From positions 1-64,000 of the forward strand of contig JAZNSI010000047.1 in NCBI GenBank assembly GCA_045591175.1: a DNA stretch of 64,000 bases, given 5' to 3'. The position numbers and the translations under genes are program-made. Source of the DNA: UBA11524 sp045591175 (GTDB lineage: Bacteria; Bacillota; Clostridia; Christensenellales; Aristaeellaceae). Positions 22,258 to 29,745 of this stretch are shown here, piece by piece. The notes below the pieces were generated by a model. It worked only from the letters and a program-made list of their open reading frames with translations. It was not told the DNA's origin and searched no databases. Position 1 is the stretch's first letter, and every line of letters starts with the position of its first letter.

Positions 22258-22950
22258 ATGGAAAAAGTCCTGATCTTCGGCAACACGAAGGAAGCCCGCG
22301 ACATCGCCCGGACGCTGCGCCGCCGGGGCCGCCAGGTGATGTTCAGCGTCGTATCTGAATACGCCCGATCCCAGCTGCCTCTGGGCTCCCTGTGCCACGT
22401 CGGCCGCCTGGACGGCGCGGAAATGCTCGCCTTCATCCGGGAGGAGAATCCCCAGCGCGTGGTGGACGCCACCCATCCCTACGCCGTGCTGGCCAGCCAG
22501 AACATCCGCCAGTGCTGCGACGCGCTGAACATCGCCTACGAGCGCGTCCATTTTGAGGACATCGAAAACGCCTGGCGCGACGCGGTGGAATGGTGCGACA
22601 GCCATGACAAGATCCGCACAGCCCTGGCCCGCGAGAAGGGCAATATCCTCCTGGGCATCGGCCGCGACCCGCTCCTTCCCATGGCTACAGACATGGACAT
22701 GACCCGCCTGTACCCCCGCATCACGCCCTCTGTGGAATCCGTAACCGCCTGCCTGGCAGCCGGCTTCCTCAAGGGAAACATCATCGCCATGGACGGCCCC
22801 TTCTCCAAGACGCTGACGATGGCCCTCTTTGACGACAAGCAGATCACCGCCGTGGTCGTTCGTGACGCGACGGACAAGAGCTACCTGCATGAGATGGTCG
22901 TACCTGCACTGGAACGCGGGTATCATGTCATCATGTACGGGAAGAAGTAA
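22258..22950 (+). CDS. cobK: Precorrin-6A/cobalt-precorrin-6A reductase
   Basis: NADPH-dependent reductase of the corrin ring in cobalamin synthesis (CobK/CbiJ). The 230 residues start with VLIFGNTKEARDIARTL, the family's nucleotide-binding G-x-T-x-E motif, and include VVDATHPYAV near residue 65, GIGRDPLLP and a MDGPFSKTLTMALF block, all in family order. ATG 22258 has GAGGTG 7 nt upstream. It stands alone: no other cob/cbi gene is in the window, so either the pathway is scattered or the enzyme is kept for another use. Confidence 0.85.
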   Translation: MEKVLIFGNTKEARDIARTLRRRGRQVMFSVVSEYARSQLPLGSLCHVGRLDGAEMLAFIREENPQRVVDATHPYAVLASQNIRQCCDALNIAYERVHFEDIENAWRDAVEWCDSHDKIRTALAREKGNILLGIGRDPLLPMATDMDMTRLYPRITPSVESVTACLAAGFLKGNIIAMDGPFSKTLTMALFDDKQITAVVVRDATDKSYLHEMVVPALERGYHVIMYGKK

Positions 22951-22962
22951 ACAATCAAAAGC

Positions 22963-22986
22963 CCGGGATTGATCCCGGTCTTTTTG
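22963..22986. terminator. Terminator between convergent cobK and NUDIX genes
   Basis: CCGGGA (22963-22968) pairs with TCCCGG (22973-22978), tail TCTTTTT. Confidence 0.75.
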
Positions 22987-22993
22987 CTTGCGG

Positions 22994-23476
22994 TTATATG
23001 GTGCGCTCCGTCAGCACATGGAATTCAGGTTTTGTGACATAGGACGCATAGGTCACCCGTCCGTCAAAGTGCAGGATGTTTTCAAAGCGGTAGCGCAGTA
23101 CGGGCGTGGTAACATAATCCAGCACTTGCTCCTTGGGAATCCACTTCACTTCCGTGGATTCCTCCGATGTGCGGCACTCTCCGCTGACGTACTCGCACAT
23201 GAAGTCGAACATAACCTTCGTAGGGACGGGCGTCACGCCGTCATAGAAGACGTACTGCCCCACATTCGAGTACACAGCGCAGAGGCATTTCACCCGGGCC
23301 GTAATCCCGCTTTCCTCCGTGATTTCGCGCAAGACAGCGGCTTCGAGGTCCTCGCCAACCTCCACCTGGCCGCCAGTGCAGTCCCATCCACGGTTAGGCG
23401 TTTTGATCATCAAGAGATTGCCGTCCTTGTCAAAGACATAGCCTGCCGCAGCCACGATATGTGTTGGAAACGCCAT
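22994..23476 (-). CDS. NUDIX hydrolase
   Basis: A 160-residue pyrophosphohydrolase acting on a nucleoside diphosphate linked to X. The Nudix box is intact: GGQVEVGEDLEAAVLREITEESG, that is Gx5Ex7REUxEExGU, near residues 35-57. Substrate cannot be told. It is the last gene of the PadR operon: its ribosome site TAAGGAGG overlaps the stop codon of the 29-codon gene upstream, with a 12-bp gap. Confidence 0.9.
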   Translation of the reverse strand: MAFPTHIVAAAGYVFDKDGNLLMIKTPNRGWDCTGGQVEVGEDLEAAVLREITEESGITARVKCLCAVYSNVGQYVFYDGVTPVPTKVMFDFMCEYVSGECRTSEESTEVKWIPKEQVLDYVTTPVLRYRFENILHFDGRVTYASYVTKPEFHVLTERTI

Positions 23477-23488
23477 CGCAGTACCTCC

Positions 23489-23578
23489 TTATTTCTTCCT
23501 CGCATAATGCGCCATGGTCAGCGCCACCATCAGCCCCACGATGATCCACGGCAGGGCATGCTGGATGAAGTCTTTCAT
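23489..23578 (-). CDS. 29-residue single-span membrane peptide
   Basis: A tiny frame, MKDFIQHALPWIIVGL followed by MVALTMAHYARKK. Residues 8-23 are hydrophobic and the C-terminus is basic, so a single inner-membrane span is expected. The start ATG overlaps the previous gene's TGA (ATGA), and the stop overlaps the NUDIX ribosome site. Such tight coupling on both sides is the main reason to believe it is translated. Function is unknown. Confidence 0.55.
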   Translation of the reverse strand: MKDFIQHALPWIIVGLMVALTMAHYARKK

Positions 23579-23760
23579 TGCTCTTTCTTCCTCTCTTTGC
23601 GCTGGAACCAGATGTTCAGCCAGATGCCCAGGGTGGAGCAAAGCAAACCGCCGCTCAGCAGCCAGTTCCGGTTCTCACCCGCGTTCGTCATGGAAAGCAC
23701 CAGCAGTACGATCGCCGCCACCGCCAGCAGCAGACGAATGGCGATCCACACATATTTCAT
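23575..23760 (-). CDS. 61-residue two-span membrane protein
   Basis: A small protein with two hydrophobic stretches (about residues 4-23 and 35-52) around a NAGENRNW loop and a C-terminal RKERKKEQ tail. Start and stop are both in ATGA overlaps with neighbours, so it is translationally coupled within the PadR operon. I do not recognise the family. Confidence 0.65.
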   Translation of the reverse strand: MKYVWIAIRLLLAVAAIVLLVLSMTNAGENRNWLLSGGLLCSTLGIWLNIWFQRKERKKEQ

Positions 23761-23972
23761 TGCTCATCCTCCCCGGACTTTTCATCCTTCTTGTCATCCG
23801 AAGACGCATGCTGTCCCAGTGCCACGCTGAAGCACAGGCCCACGCCCATACCCATGCACAGGCCCAGTGCCATATTGTCCATTGCCACACCAAAGCACAA
23901 TCCGACGCCCACGCCCATGCACAGGCCAATGGGGTTGAAGCCCCCGGATTGCTTCTTGTTCTGATCTGCCAT
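23757..23972 (-). CDS. Glycine-zipper-like small membrane protein with an internal repeat
   Basis: 71 residues. The centre is a near-perfect tandem repeat: GLCMGVGVGLCFGVA, a short DNMA linker, then GLCMGMGVGLCFSVA. Regular Gly/small spacing suggests two packed membrane helices, as in glycine-zipper proteins; the paired Cys in each repeat are unusual and could bind metal or form disulfides. The tail is acidic (DDKKDEKSGEDEQ). AGGAGG is upstream of ATG 23972; its stop overlaps the next start (ATGA). Function is unknown. Confidence 0.7.
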   Translation of the reverse strand: MADQNKKQSGGFNPIGLCMGVGVGLCFGVAMDNMALGLCMGMGVGLCFSVALGQHASSDDKKDEKSGEDEQ

Positions 23973-23975
23973 CCA

Positions 23976-24377
23976 TCATTCCTCCTGCGATTCATCCCGG
24001 ATTATCCGGAAGGTCACACTGCCATCCGCCCGCTGTCCGCTGACGGTGATCGTGTACTCCCCATCCGTGAGAATATTCACGCGGAACTGCCCCATCTCCG
24101 GGTTGTGTCCCTCGTAGACCACATTCTCCCCGCAGGCGATGCGCATCCTGAGGTCGCCGCTGATATGCACCACGGTCACCTCAATGGCGTCGTCTGCCGC
24201 CAGGGAGAAGTCTGCCGACTGCTCCCCGTTCATGTACGACATGCCCAGAGAGAACAGGTCGTCCTCCCGTGTGATGGTCGATTTACCCGGCCCCATGATG
24301 CCGGCGAGCACCAGTACGCCCATCACCACAAACACCGCCGCCAGCGCATAGAGCGCGATCCGCCAGCCAGTCTTCAT
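23976..24377 (-). CDS. Membrane-anchored protein with a beta-sandwich-like outer domain
   Basis: 133 residues: a membrane segment at about 7-27, then about 100 residues of alternating strands (ADDAIEVTVVHISGDLRMRIA, GEYTITVSGQ) resembling small bacterial sandwich domains. It may be exported and tethered. ATG 24377 is chosen over an earlier TTG because GAGGTG is 8 nt from the ATG. It lies between DUF2812 and the glycine-zipper gene in the PadR operon. Family not recognised. Confidence 0.6.
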   Translation of the reverse strand: MKTGWRIALYALAAVFVVMGVLVLAGIMGPGKSTITREDDLFSLGMSYMNGEQSADFSLAADDAIEVTVVHISGDLRMRIACGENVVYEGHNPEMGQFRVNILTDGEYTITVSGQRADGSVTFRIIRDESQEE

Positions 24378-24388
24378 AGACAATCACC

Positions 24389-24931
24389 TCACTCGAACAG
24401 CTGGGCTTCCTTCTCCAGCCGCTGCTTCTTGTCGTTCAGCTTGACCAGGCCCCGGTACAGCAGCCATGCCACCGCCCCGGAGGCCGCCGCGCACACCACA
24501 TTCACCACCGAGTTCAGCCCGATACCGATGCACAGGTTGTACACACCGCAGCCCACGTTGAGGGCCATCAGGGGCTTGAGCAGCCGGATGATACCTCCCA
24601 GGTGCTTGATGCGGGTGGCGTTGTCGCCGTGGAGCTCGAAGGGGCCGTCGGCGGTCTTCTTGCGGAAGTAGACCCACTTCATGACCTTACCGATGTACTC
24701 CGCGCCGGTGGATTCTACAAATTCAATGTACTGCTGGCCCTCCGGGCTGGTAGGCGCATGCTCCAGCATTTCCAGGCGGACGGCGTATTCGCCGGGCTCG
24801 CTGTCCTCGAACTCATAGGTGATATAGCGCGCGCTGACCAACGCCTTGCCCTGGGCCGCCATGTCGCACAGCCACTGCTCTTCCTTATCAAACTCCCACG
24901 CCCAGAACCATTTGCGAATCACCTGTCTCAT
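24389..24931 (-). CDS. DUF2812 membrane protein
   Basis: 180 residues. The N-terminus KWFWAWEFDKEEQWLCDMAAQGKALV is the DUF2812 hallmark and YEFEDSEPGEYAVRLE follows it; the C-terminal half has two membrane segments (about 115-135 and 140-160). DUF2812 genes are regularly paired with PadR regulators, as here, with a 4-bp ATGA overlap. The role is unknown; it is often thought to act in membrane stress sensing. Confidence 0.85.
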   Translation of the reverse strand: MRQVIRKWFWAWEFDKEEQWLCDMAAQGKALVSARYITYEFEDSEPGEYAVRLEMLEHAPTSPEGQQYIEFVESTGAEYIGKVMKWVYFRKKTADGPFELHGDNATRIKHLGGIIRLLKPLMALNVGCGVYNLCIGIGLNSVVNVVCAAASGAVAWLLYRGLVKLNDKKQRLEKEAQLFE

Positions 24932-25251
24932 GCTTCTTCTCCCTCCAAGGCCATGCGGCCATTCTCCACCAGTTCCTTCAGCCGTGCGTATTCGGCACGA
25001 AGGATCTCACGGCCTGCTTCTGTGATGACGTATTCCTTCTTGCGGCTGTCTGCGCCATTGTCCAGCGCGGTGATCCAGCCCTTCTCCAGCATCGTGCTGA
25101 TGGCCCCGTACAGCGTGCCTGCCGCCAGACGCAGCCGTCCGCCGGAGAGCTTCTCCACGTTTTGCATGATGCCATAGCCGTGCATCGGCTCCATCAACGA
25201 CAGCAGGATGTAGTAGACCGCCTCGGTCAGGGCGGTGTTGATCGTACCCAT
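24928..25251 (-). CDS. PadR-family transcriptional regulator
   Basis: A 107-residue winged-helix repressor: TEAVYYILLSLMEPMHGYGIMQ at the N-terminus, LAAGTLYGAISTMLEKGWI as the recognition region, SRKKEYVITEAGREIL as the wing, then a dimerisation helix. First gene of a seven-gene operon (padR, DUF2812, anchored protein, glycine-zipper, 61-residue, 29-residue, NUDIX). Its promoter carries two matching palindromes, consistent with self-repression relieved by an unknown ligand. Confidence 0.92.
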   Translation of the reverse strand: MGTINTALTEAVYYILLSLMEPMHGYGIMQNVEKLSGGRLRLAAGTLYGAISTMLEKGWITALDNGADSRKKEYVITEAGREILRAEYARLKELVENGRMALEGEEA

Positions 25252-25276
25252 GATGTTCCATCCTTTCGGCGGCCGT

Positions 25277-25315
25277 TATATCGGTCGTCGATATAAAGTA
25301 TATCGGACGCCGATA
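25277..25315. promoter_or_regulatory. Two PadR operators
   Basis: TATATCG-5-CGATATA (25277-25295) and TATCGG-3-CCGATA (25301-25315) share the TATCG/CGATA half-sites. One lies inside the promoter spacer, the other at the transcription start. Confidence 0.7.
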
Positions 25316-25325
25316 CATTTGTCAA
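25297..25325 (-). promoter_or_regulatory. Promoter of the PadR operon
   Basis: Minus-strand TTGACA (25325-25320), 17-bp spacer, TATACT (25302-25297). The palindromes overlap the spacer and start site. Confidence 0.85.
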
Positions 25326-25346
25326 TAGGGTTTTTGAAATTTCTGC

Positions 25347-25377
25347 AAAAAATTGCCCCCTCCTTCACGGAGAGGGC
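25347..25377 (-). terminator. Terminator of araD
   Basis: Minus-strand GCCCTCTCC pairs with GGAGGGGGC (one G-T), tail AATTTTTT. Confidence 0.8.
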
Positions 25378-25386
25378 GTTGTTGAC

Positions 25387-26094
25387 TTAATGCTCCTTGC
25401 CGGGCTGGCCGTAATAAGCGTTGGGGCCATGCTTGCGCAGGAAGTGCTTGTCCTGGATATTCTGGGGCGCAGGATTCGCGTCCGCCTTGATCTGCCGGGT
25501 GTACACCGCCATCTTGGAGACCTCCTCCAGCACGACGGCGTGGTACACGGCCTGCGCTGGGCTCTTGCCCCAGGTGAAGGGGCCGTGGGAGGCGCACACA
25601 ATGCCGGGGGTATGCAGGGGCTCGATCTCGCGCTTGGTCAGCTCTTCGATGATGACCTTGCCGGTGTTCTTCTCGTAGTCCTCGTCGATCTCCTCGGTGG
25701 TGAGGTGACGGGCACAGGGGATCGCGCCGTAGAAGTAGTCCGCGTGGGTGGTGCCGTAGCAGGGGATGTCCTCGCAGGCCTGAGCCCAGCCCACCGCATA
25801 GGGGCTATGGGTGTGGACGATGCCGCCGATCTCGGGGTACTTCTTGTACAGCTCGATGTGGGTCTTGGTATCGGAGGACGGATTCAGCTTTCCCTCCACC
25901 ACATTGCCCTCCAGGTCGAGCACGACCATCATCTCCGGAGTGAGATCCTCATAATCCACGCCGGAGGGCTTGATGACCACGAGGCCCTTCTCCCGGTCGA
26001 TGCCGGACACATTGCCCCAGGTATAGGTGACGAGGTTACGCTTGGGCAGTTCCATATTGGCCTCATAGACGGCCTGCTTGAGTTTCTTCAGCAT
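25387..26094 (-). CDS. araD: L-ribulose-5-phosphate 4-epimerase
   Basis: Converts L-ribulose 5-phosphate to D-xylulose 5-phosphate in arabinose use. At 235 residues it has the class II aldolase-like fold: LVTYTWGNVSGID, KPSGVDYEDLTPEMMVV, SSDTKTHIELYKKYPEIGGIVHTHSPYAV (the HTH zinc ligands) and the later zinc His in ASHGPFTWG. ATG 26094 has AAGGAGG about 9 nt upstream; the longer frame runs into non-coding repeat DNA. An FGGY kinase lies upstream on the same strand, 475 bp away. The isomerase araA is not in the window. Confidence 0.93.
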   Translation of the reverse strand: MLKKLKQAVYEANMELPKRNLVTYTWGNVSGIDREKGLVVIKPSGVDYEDLTPEMMVVLDLEGNVVEGKLNPSSDTKTHIELYKKYPEIGGIVHTHSPYAVGWAQACEDIPCYGTTHADYFYGAIPCARHLTTEEIDEDYEKNTGKVIIEELTKREIEPLHTPGIVCASHGPFTWGKSPAQAVYHAVVLEEVSKMAVYTRQIKADANPAPQNIQDKHFLRKHGPNAYYGQPGKEH

Positions 26095-26569
26095 GGGGGT
26101 GACCTCCTTCGTTGGGGCGTCTCCGACGGCCAGGGCGCTGCCCTGGACCCGCCAAAGGGTCTTCGACCCTCTGGACACCCTTTTCGCGATCTTGGTTGAT
26201 TGGTTCTTTTGGGGTTGCGCGCGTGTGCGGCTGGAAGCGCACGTGGAGTTGTACGTCCGGCCGCTCATCGGCCGGGCTGCCGGGTTGCGCGGTAGTGATG
26301 TTTTGTACGTGAGCTTTGGCTCGGATCTGTGAACGCGGCATCTAAGCTTTGAATGGAGTTGCACGGCGTTCACAGAGTCCTCGCGTCGCGCGAACTTGTA
26401 CTCACCTTCATTGTAGTGAGAGGCGGCCCAAATAAACGGGTCGAAGACCCCTGCGGAGGGGTACGGGAGTTACTCGGGCCTTAGGCTCCCGCCGAGAGGG
26501 AGCTCCCGCTGTAGCGGGTAAGTACCGCGCGCCCCGTCAAAAGGCTTCCCCTTGAGGGGAAGGCTAATT
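26095..26569. other. 475-bp non-coding gap with several inverted repeats between the FGGY kinase and araD
   Basis: No credible ORF. It contains CCAGGGC/GCCCTGG (26130-26146), AGGGTC-TTC-GACCCT (26156-26170), CTGTGAACG (26327-26335) paired with CGTTCACAG (26367-26375) over a 31-nt loop, and a terminator-like CTTCCCC/GGGGAAG hairpin near 26545-26565 just behind the kinase. The first hairpin type also occurs behind lspA. It looks like accumulated or decayed intergenic repeats inserted in an operon. I see no promoter that I would name for araD. Confidence 0.55.
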
Positions 26570-28168
26570 TTACTTCATCTCCGCCACAGCGGCTTCTTCC
26601 GCCGCCAGGGCCTGCTGGAACTTGGCGGTGTAGGCGTCGAGGCCTTCCGCATCTGCCGCGTCGGGGGCGATGGTGGAACCAGCCGCGCCCGCAAAGACAT
26701 ACTCGTTCAGGTACTGCTCGAGGGTCTCGCCGCGCTTGCCGTTGACGCGGTAGGCAGCCAGCAGAGCCATGCCGCAGGGGCCGCCCTCGCCGGCGGTCGC
26801 CATGACGGAGATGGGGGTCTTGAGCGCAGCGGCCAGGATCTTCTGGCCCACGCCGGGGGTCTTGAAGTAGCCGCCGTGGCCCAGCAGGGAGTCAATCTGC
26901 ACGTTCTCGTCCACCAGGATGTCCATGCCGATCTTGAGGCTGGTCATCGCGCCGGCAACGAGGGAACGGGCGAAGTTCTGGAAGGTCAGCTTCGCGTCGG
27001 GCATGCGGACCATCATGGGACGGCCCTCGTCCAGGCCCACCACGGGCTCGCCGGAGAACAGGGGCACGTTCACCACGCCGCCGCAGTCCTTCTCGCCGTT
27101 CAGCGCGGCATTGAACAGGTTGACGTAGATGTCATTCATGGAGATGTTCAGGCCGCAGGCGTCCACAAAGCCCTTGAGCATGCCCGCCCAGGCGTTGATG
27201 TCGGAGGTGCAGTTGTTGCAGTGCACCATGGCGACGGGCTTGCCGGTGGGGGTGGTGACCATGTCGATCTCGGGGTAGACCTTGGAGAGCATCTTCTCCA
27301 GGACGATCATGGCGAACACGGAGGTACCGGCGGACACATTGCCCGTGCGGACGGCGACCGCGTTGGTGGCGGCCATACCGGTGCCCGCGTCGCCCTCAGG
27401 GGGAGCCATCAGCGCGCCGGCTTCCAGCTTGCCGGTGGGATCAAGGAGCTTCGCGCCCTCGGCGGTCATCACGCCGGCGTCGTCGCCCGCGCACTGCACC
27501 TCAGGCAGGATGCCGCGCAGCTTCCACTCGTAGCCCTTCACTGCGGCGAGGGAATCCACCAGGTCGATCATCTTCTGATCGTAATCGCACTTGTCGCTGT
27601 CGATGGGGAACATGCCGCTGGCTTCGCCCACGCCCAGCACCTTCTTGCCGGACAGCTGCCAGTGCACATAGCCGGCCAGGGTGGTCAGGTGGTCGATGTC
27701 CTTGACATGGGCTTCGCCGTTCAGCATCGCCTGGTACAGGTGGGCGATGGACCAGCGCTGGGGGATGTTGAAGCCCAGCAGGTCGGTCAGCTCAGCGGCG
27801 GCCTCACCGGTCATGGTGTTGCGCCAGGTGCGGAATTCGCAGATCTGCTTGCCGTCCTTGTCAAAGGGCAGGTAGCCGTGCATCATCGCGGACACGCCAA
27901 AGGCCGCCAGCTTGGTCAGCTCAACGCCATACTTCGCCTTCACGTCGGCGACCATGTTGGCGTAGGCATCCTGGATGCCGGCCCACACGTCGTCCAGATG
28001 ATAGGTCCACACGCCGTTTTCCAGGCGGTTTTCCCAGGTGTGGTCGCCGCTGGCGATAGGCGCGTGATCCTCGCCGATCAGCACGGCCTTGATGCGGGTG
28101 GAGCCCAGCTCGATGCCCAGCACGGCCTTGCCCGCGCTGATGATGGAAGCGATCGCTTCAATATTCAT
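26570..28168 (-). CDS. FGGY-family carbohydrate kinase (probable ribulokinase/xylulokinase)
   Basis: A 532-residue sugar kinase of the actin/hexokinase-like fold. The N-terminal phosphate loop reads GIELGSTRIKAVLIG; GVSAMMHGYL and GNVSAGTSVFAM match further FGGY blocks; the C-terminal ATP-binding part includes ATAGEGGPCGMALLAAY. Its position before araD suggests phosphorylation of L-ribulose (AraB role), but this subfamily is also annotated as xylulokinase. The MNIEA start (28168) has GAGGAGG about 10 nt upstream. It has a strong promoter of its own. Confidence 0.85.
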   Translation of the reverse strand: MNIEAIASIISAGKAVLGIELGSTRIKAVLIGEDHAPIASGDHTWENRLENGVWTYHLDDVWAGIQDAYANMVADVKAKYGVELTKLAAFGVSAMMHGYLPFDKDGKQICEFRTWRNTMTGEAAAELTDLLGFNIPQRWSIAHLYQAMLNGEAHVKDIDHLTTLAGYVHWQLSGKKVLGVGEASGMFPIDSDKCDYDQKMIDLVDSLAAVKGYEWKLRGILPEVQCAGDDAGVMTAEGAKLLDPTGKLEAGALMAPPEGDAGTGMAATNAVAVRTGNVSAGTSVFAMIVLEKMLSKVYPEIDMVTTPTGKPVAMVHCNNCTSDINAWAGMLKGFVDACGLNISMNDIYVNLFNAALNGEKDCGGVVNVPLFSGEPVVGLDEGRPMMVRMPDAKLTFQNFARSLVAGAMTSLKIGMDILVDENVQIDSLLGHGGYFKTPGVGQKILAAALKTPISVMATAGEGGPCGMALLAAYRVNGKRGETLEQYLNEYVFAGAAGSTIAPDAADAEGLDAYTAKFQQALAAEEAAVAEMK

Positions 28169-28222
28169 GTGTAAAAGCCTCCTCATTGTTTGAATTCCGA
28201 GGTGGAATCAGTTGCTTTCTTC

Positions 28223-28251
28223 ATTATAGCATGATTACAAATGCTTGTCCA
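28223..28251 (-). promoter_or_regulatory. Promoter of the FGGY kinase gene
   Basis: Minus-strand TGGACA (28251-28246), 17-bp spacer, TATAAT (28228-28223), extended -10 TGC. Confidence 0.78.
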
Positions 28252-28265
28252 CAAGGAAAATGCGC

Positions 28266-28294
28266 TTGCAAACGGCTCTGATTTCCTTTACAAT
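28266..28294 (+). promoter_or_regulatory. Promoter of the serine hydrolase/glycosidase run
   Basis: TTGCAA (28266-28271), 17-bp spacer, TACAAT (28289-28294), divergent from the kinase promoter. Confidence 0.7.
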
Positions 28295-28333
28295 AAAGGC
28301 ACATCAAAACGTTGATATGCAAGGAGGCACACC

Positions 28334-29713
28334 ATGCAGACACTCGAACACGTCCGTTTCCCCGAGGAAGCCGGCATTTCCTCCCAGGGTATCCTGAATT
28401 ACATCGCCGCCCGCGAGGAAGCCGGGCTGGAGCATCACGCCATCTGGGTGCTGCGCCACGCCAACGTCGCCGCGAAGCTGGCCTACGCCCCCTATGACGA
28501 CCACACACCCCACATGCTCTTCTCCCTGTCGAAGTCCTTCTGCTCGGCAGCGGCGGGCTTTGCCGTGCAGGAGGGGCTGCTCACCTGGGATACGAAGCTC
28601 ATCGATGTGCTGCCGGAAATCTTCCCGGAGGAGCCCTCCGACTGGCAGAAGGCCATCACGATGCACCACCTGCTGACCATGGGCGCGGGCCTGAAGCCTG
28701 AGTCCGACGGCGGCAAGCGCGGCCCGGACTGGGCAAAGCAGGTCATCGCCTGCGGCTGTGACCACGAGCCCGGCACCCATTTCGCCTACAACAGCATGAG
28801 CACCTACCTGGTCTCCTGCATGGTGCAAAAGGTGGCGGGGACGACCGTCCGCGATTACCTCATCCCCCGCCTGTTCGAGCCCCTGGGCATGATGAACGAG
28901 GACGGCTCCGCGCCCAAGTGGGATTCTTCCCCCGACGGGATCAACGTGGGCGGCTGGGGCCTGTGGCTGAGCGCGAAGCAGATCGCCCCCTTCGGCCAGT
29001 GCCTGCTGCAAAAGGGCGTCTGGGACGGCAAGCAGATCCTCCCCCGCGAGTGGCTCGATTTGGCCACCACCGCCCGCATCGACAACGGCAACGGCGATCA
29101 CCCCCACGACCACGACTGGAACATGGGCTACGGCTACCAGTTCTGGATGTGCAAGACCGACCACGAGGCCGGCCAGACCCCGCGCTACCGCGGCGACGGC
29201 ATGCTGAGCCAGTTCTGCATCGTGGATGAAAAGCGGGACATGGTCATCGCCTGCGTCTCCGGCGTGCCGGACATCGGCAAGGCCCTCGATTTGATCTACA
29301 CCCACCTGCTCGCCGCCGCGGACATGGAACCCGCCGACGAAGCCACCCAGGCGGAGCTGCAGAAGAAGCTGGCTGCCCTCGCCTACCCCTGGCCGGAGCA
29401 CGACGGCAGCGAACTCCCCGTGGGCGTGTATGCGTCCGGCGAAGACGGCTCCACCCTGACCATCGAAAGTGACCGCGTCACCATGCCCCTGGACAAGGAG
29501 CAGACCGCGCTGTTCTACGTTGGCCGCGTGGAGGAAGGCGGCGGATGCGTCTCCTGCTGCGGCATGAAGAACGGCGAGTTGAAGCTGCTCCTGCGCGTCC
29601 TCAACGCGCCCTTCACCCTGGACATGACCGTCCGCTTTGACGGCGACAAGGCCGAGCTGACCATCGGCGGCGTGGGCCAGAACGGCAAGACCTACCCGCT
29701 GGAAAAGAAATAA
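28334..29713 (+). CDS. Serine hydrolase, beta-lactamase class C/esterase fold
   Basis: A 459-residue penicillin-binding-like hydrolase without a signal peptide. The SxxK nucleophile motif is SLSK (near residue 68), the second motif YNS lies about 90 residues later, and a beta-lactamase-type core is followed by a 120-residue C-terminal beta domain. Cytosolic members of this family are usually esterases or D-amino-acid/peptide hydrolases, not resistance enzymes. It is the first gene of the plus-strand run 28334-34911 and may act on acyl groups of imported glycans, though that is inference from position. Confidence 0.82.
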   Translation: MQTLEHVRFPEEAGISSQGILNYIAAREEAGLEHHAIWVLRHANVAAKLAYAPYDDHTPHMLFSLSKSFCSAAAGFAVQEGLLTWDTKLIDVLPEIFPEEPSDWQKAITMHHLLTMGAGLKPESDGGKRGPDWAKQVIACGCDHEPGTHFAYNSMSTYLVSCMVQKVAGTTVRDYLIPRLFEPLGMMNEDGSAPKWDSSPDGINVGGWGLWLSAKQIAPFGQCLLQKGVWDGKQILPREWLDLATTARIDNGNGDHPHDHDWNMGYGYQFWMCKTDHEAGQTPRYRGDGMLSQFCIVDEKRDMVIACVSGVPDIGKALDLIYTHLLAAADMEPADEATQAELQKKLAALAYPWPEHDGSELPVGVYASGEDGSTLTIESDRVTMPLDKEQTALFYVGRVEEGGGCVSCCGMKNGELKLLLRVLNAPFTLDMTVRFDGDKAELTIGGVGQNGKTYPLEKK

Positions 29714-29745
29714 CCCCCACCTCACAATAGAAAGAAGCGATCCCT

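Noticed and set aside
28255..28285. Catabolite-responsive (cre) site near the sugar-kinase/hydrolase promoters
   Set aside because: TTGCAAACGGCTCTG matches only part of the cre consensus; too weak to list.
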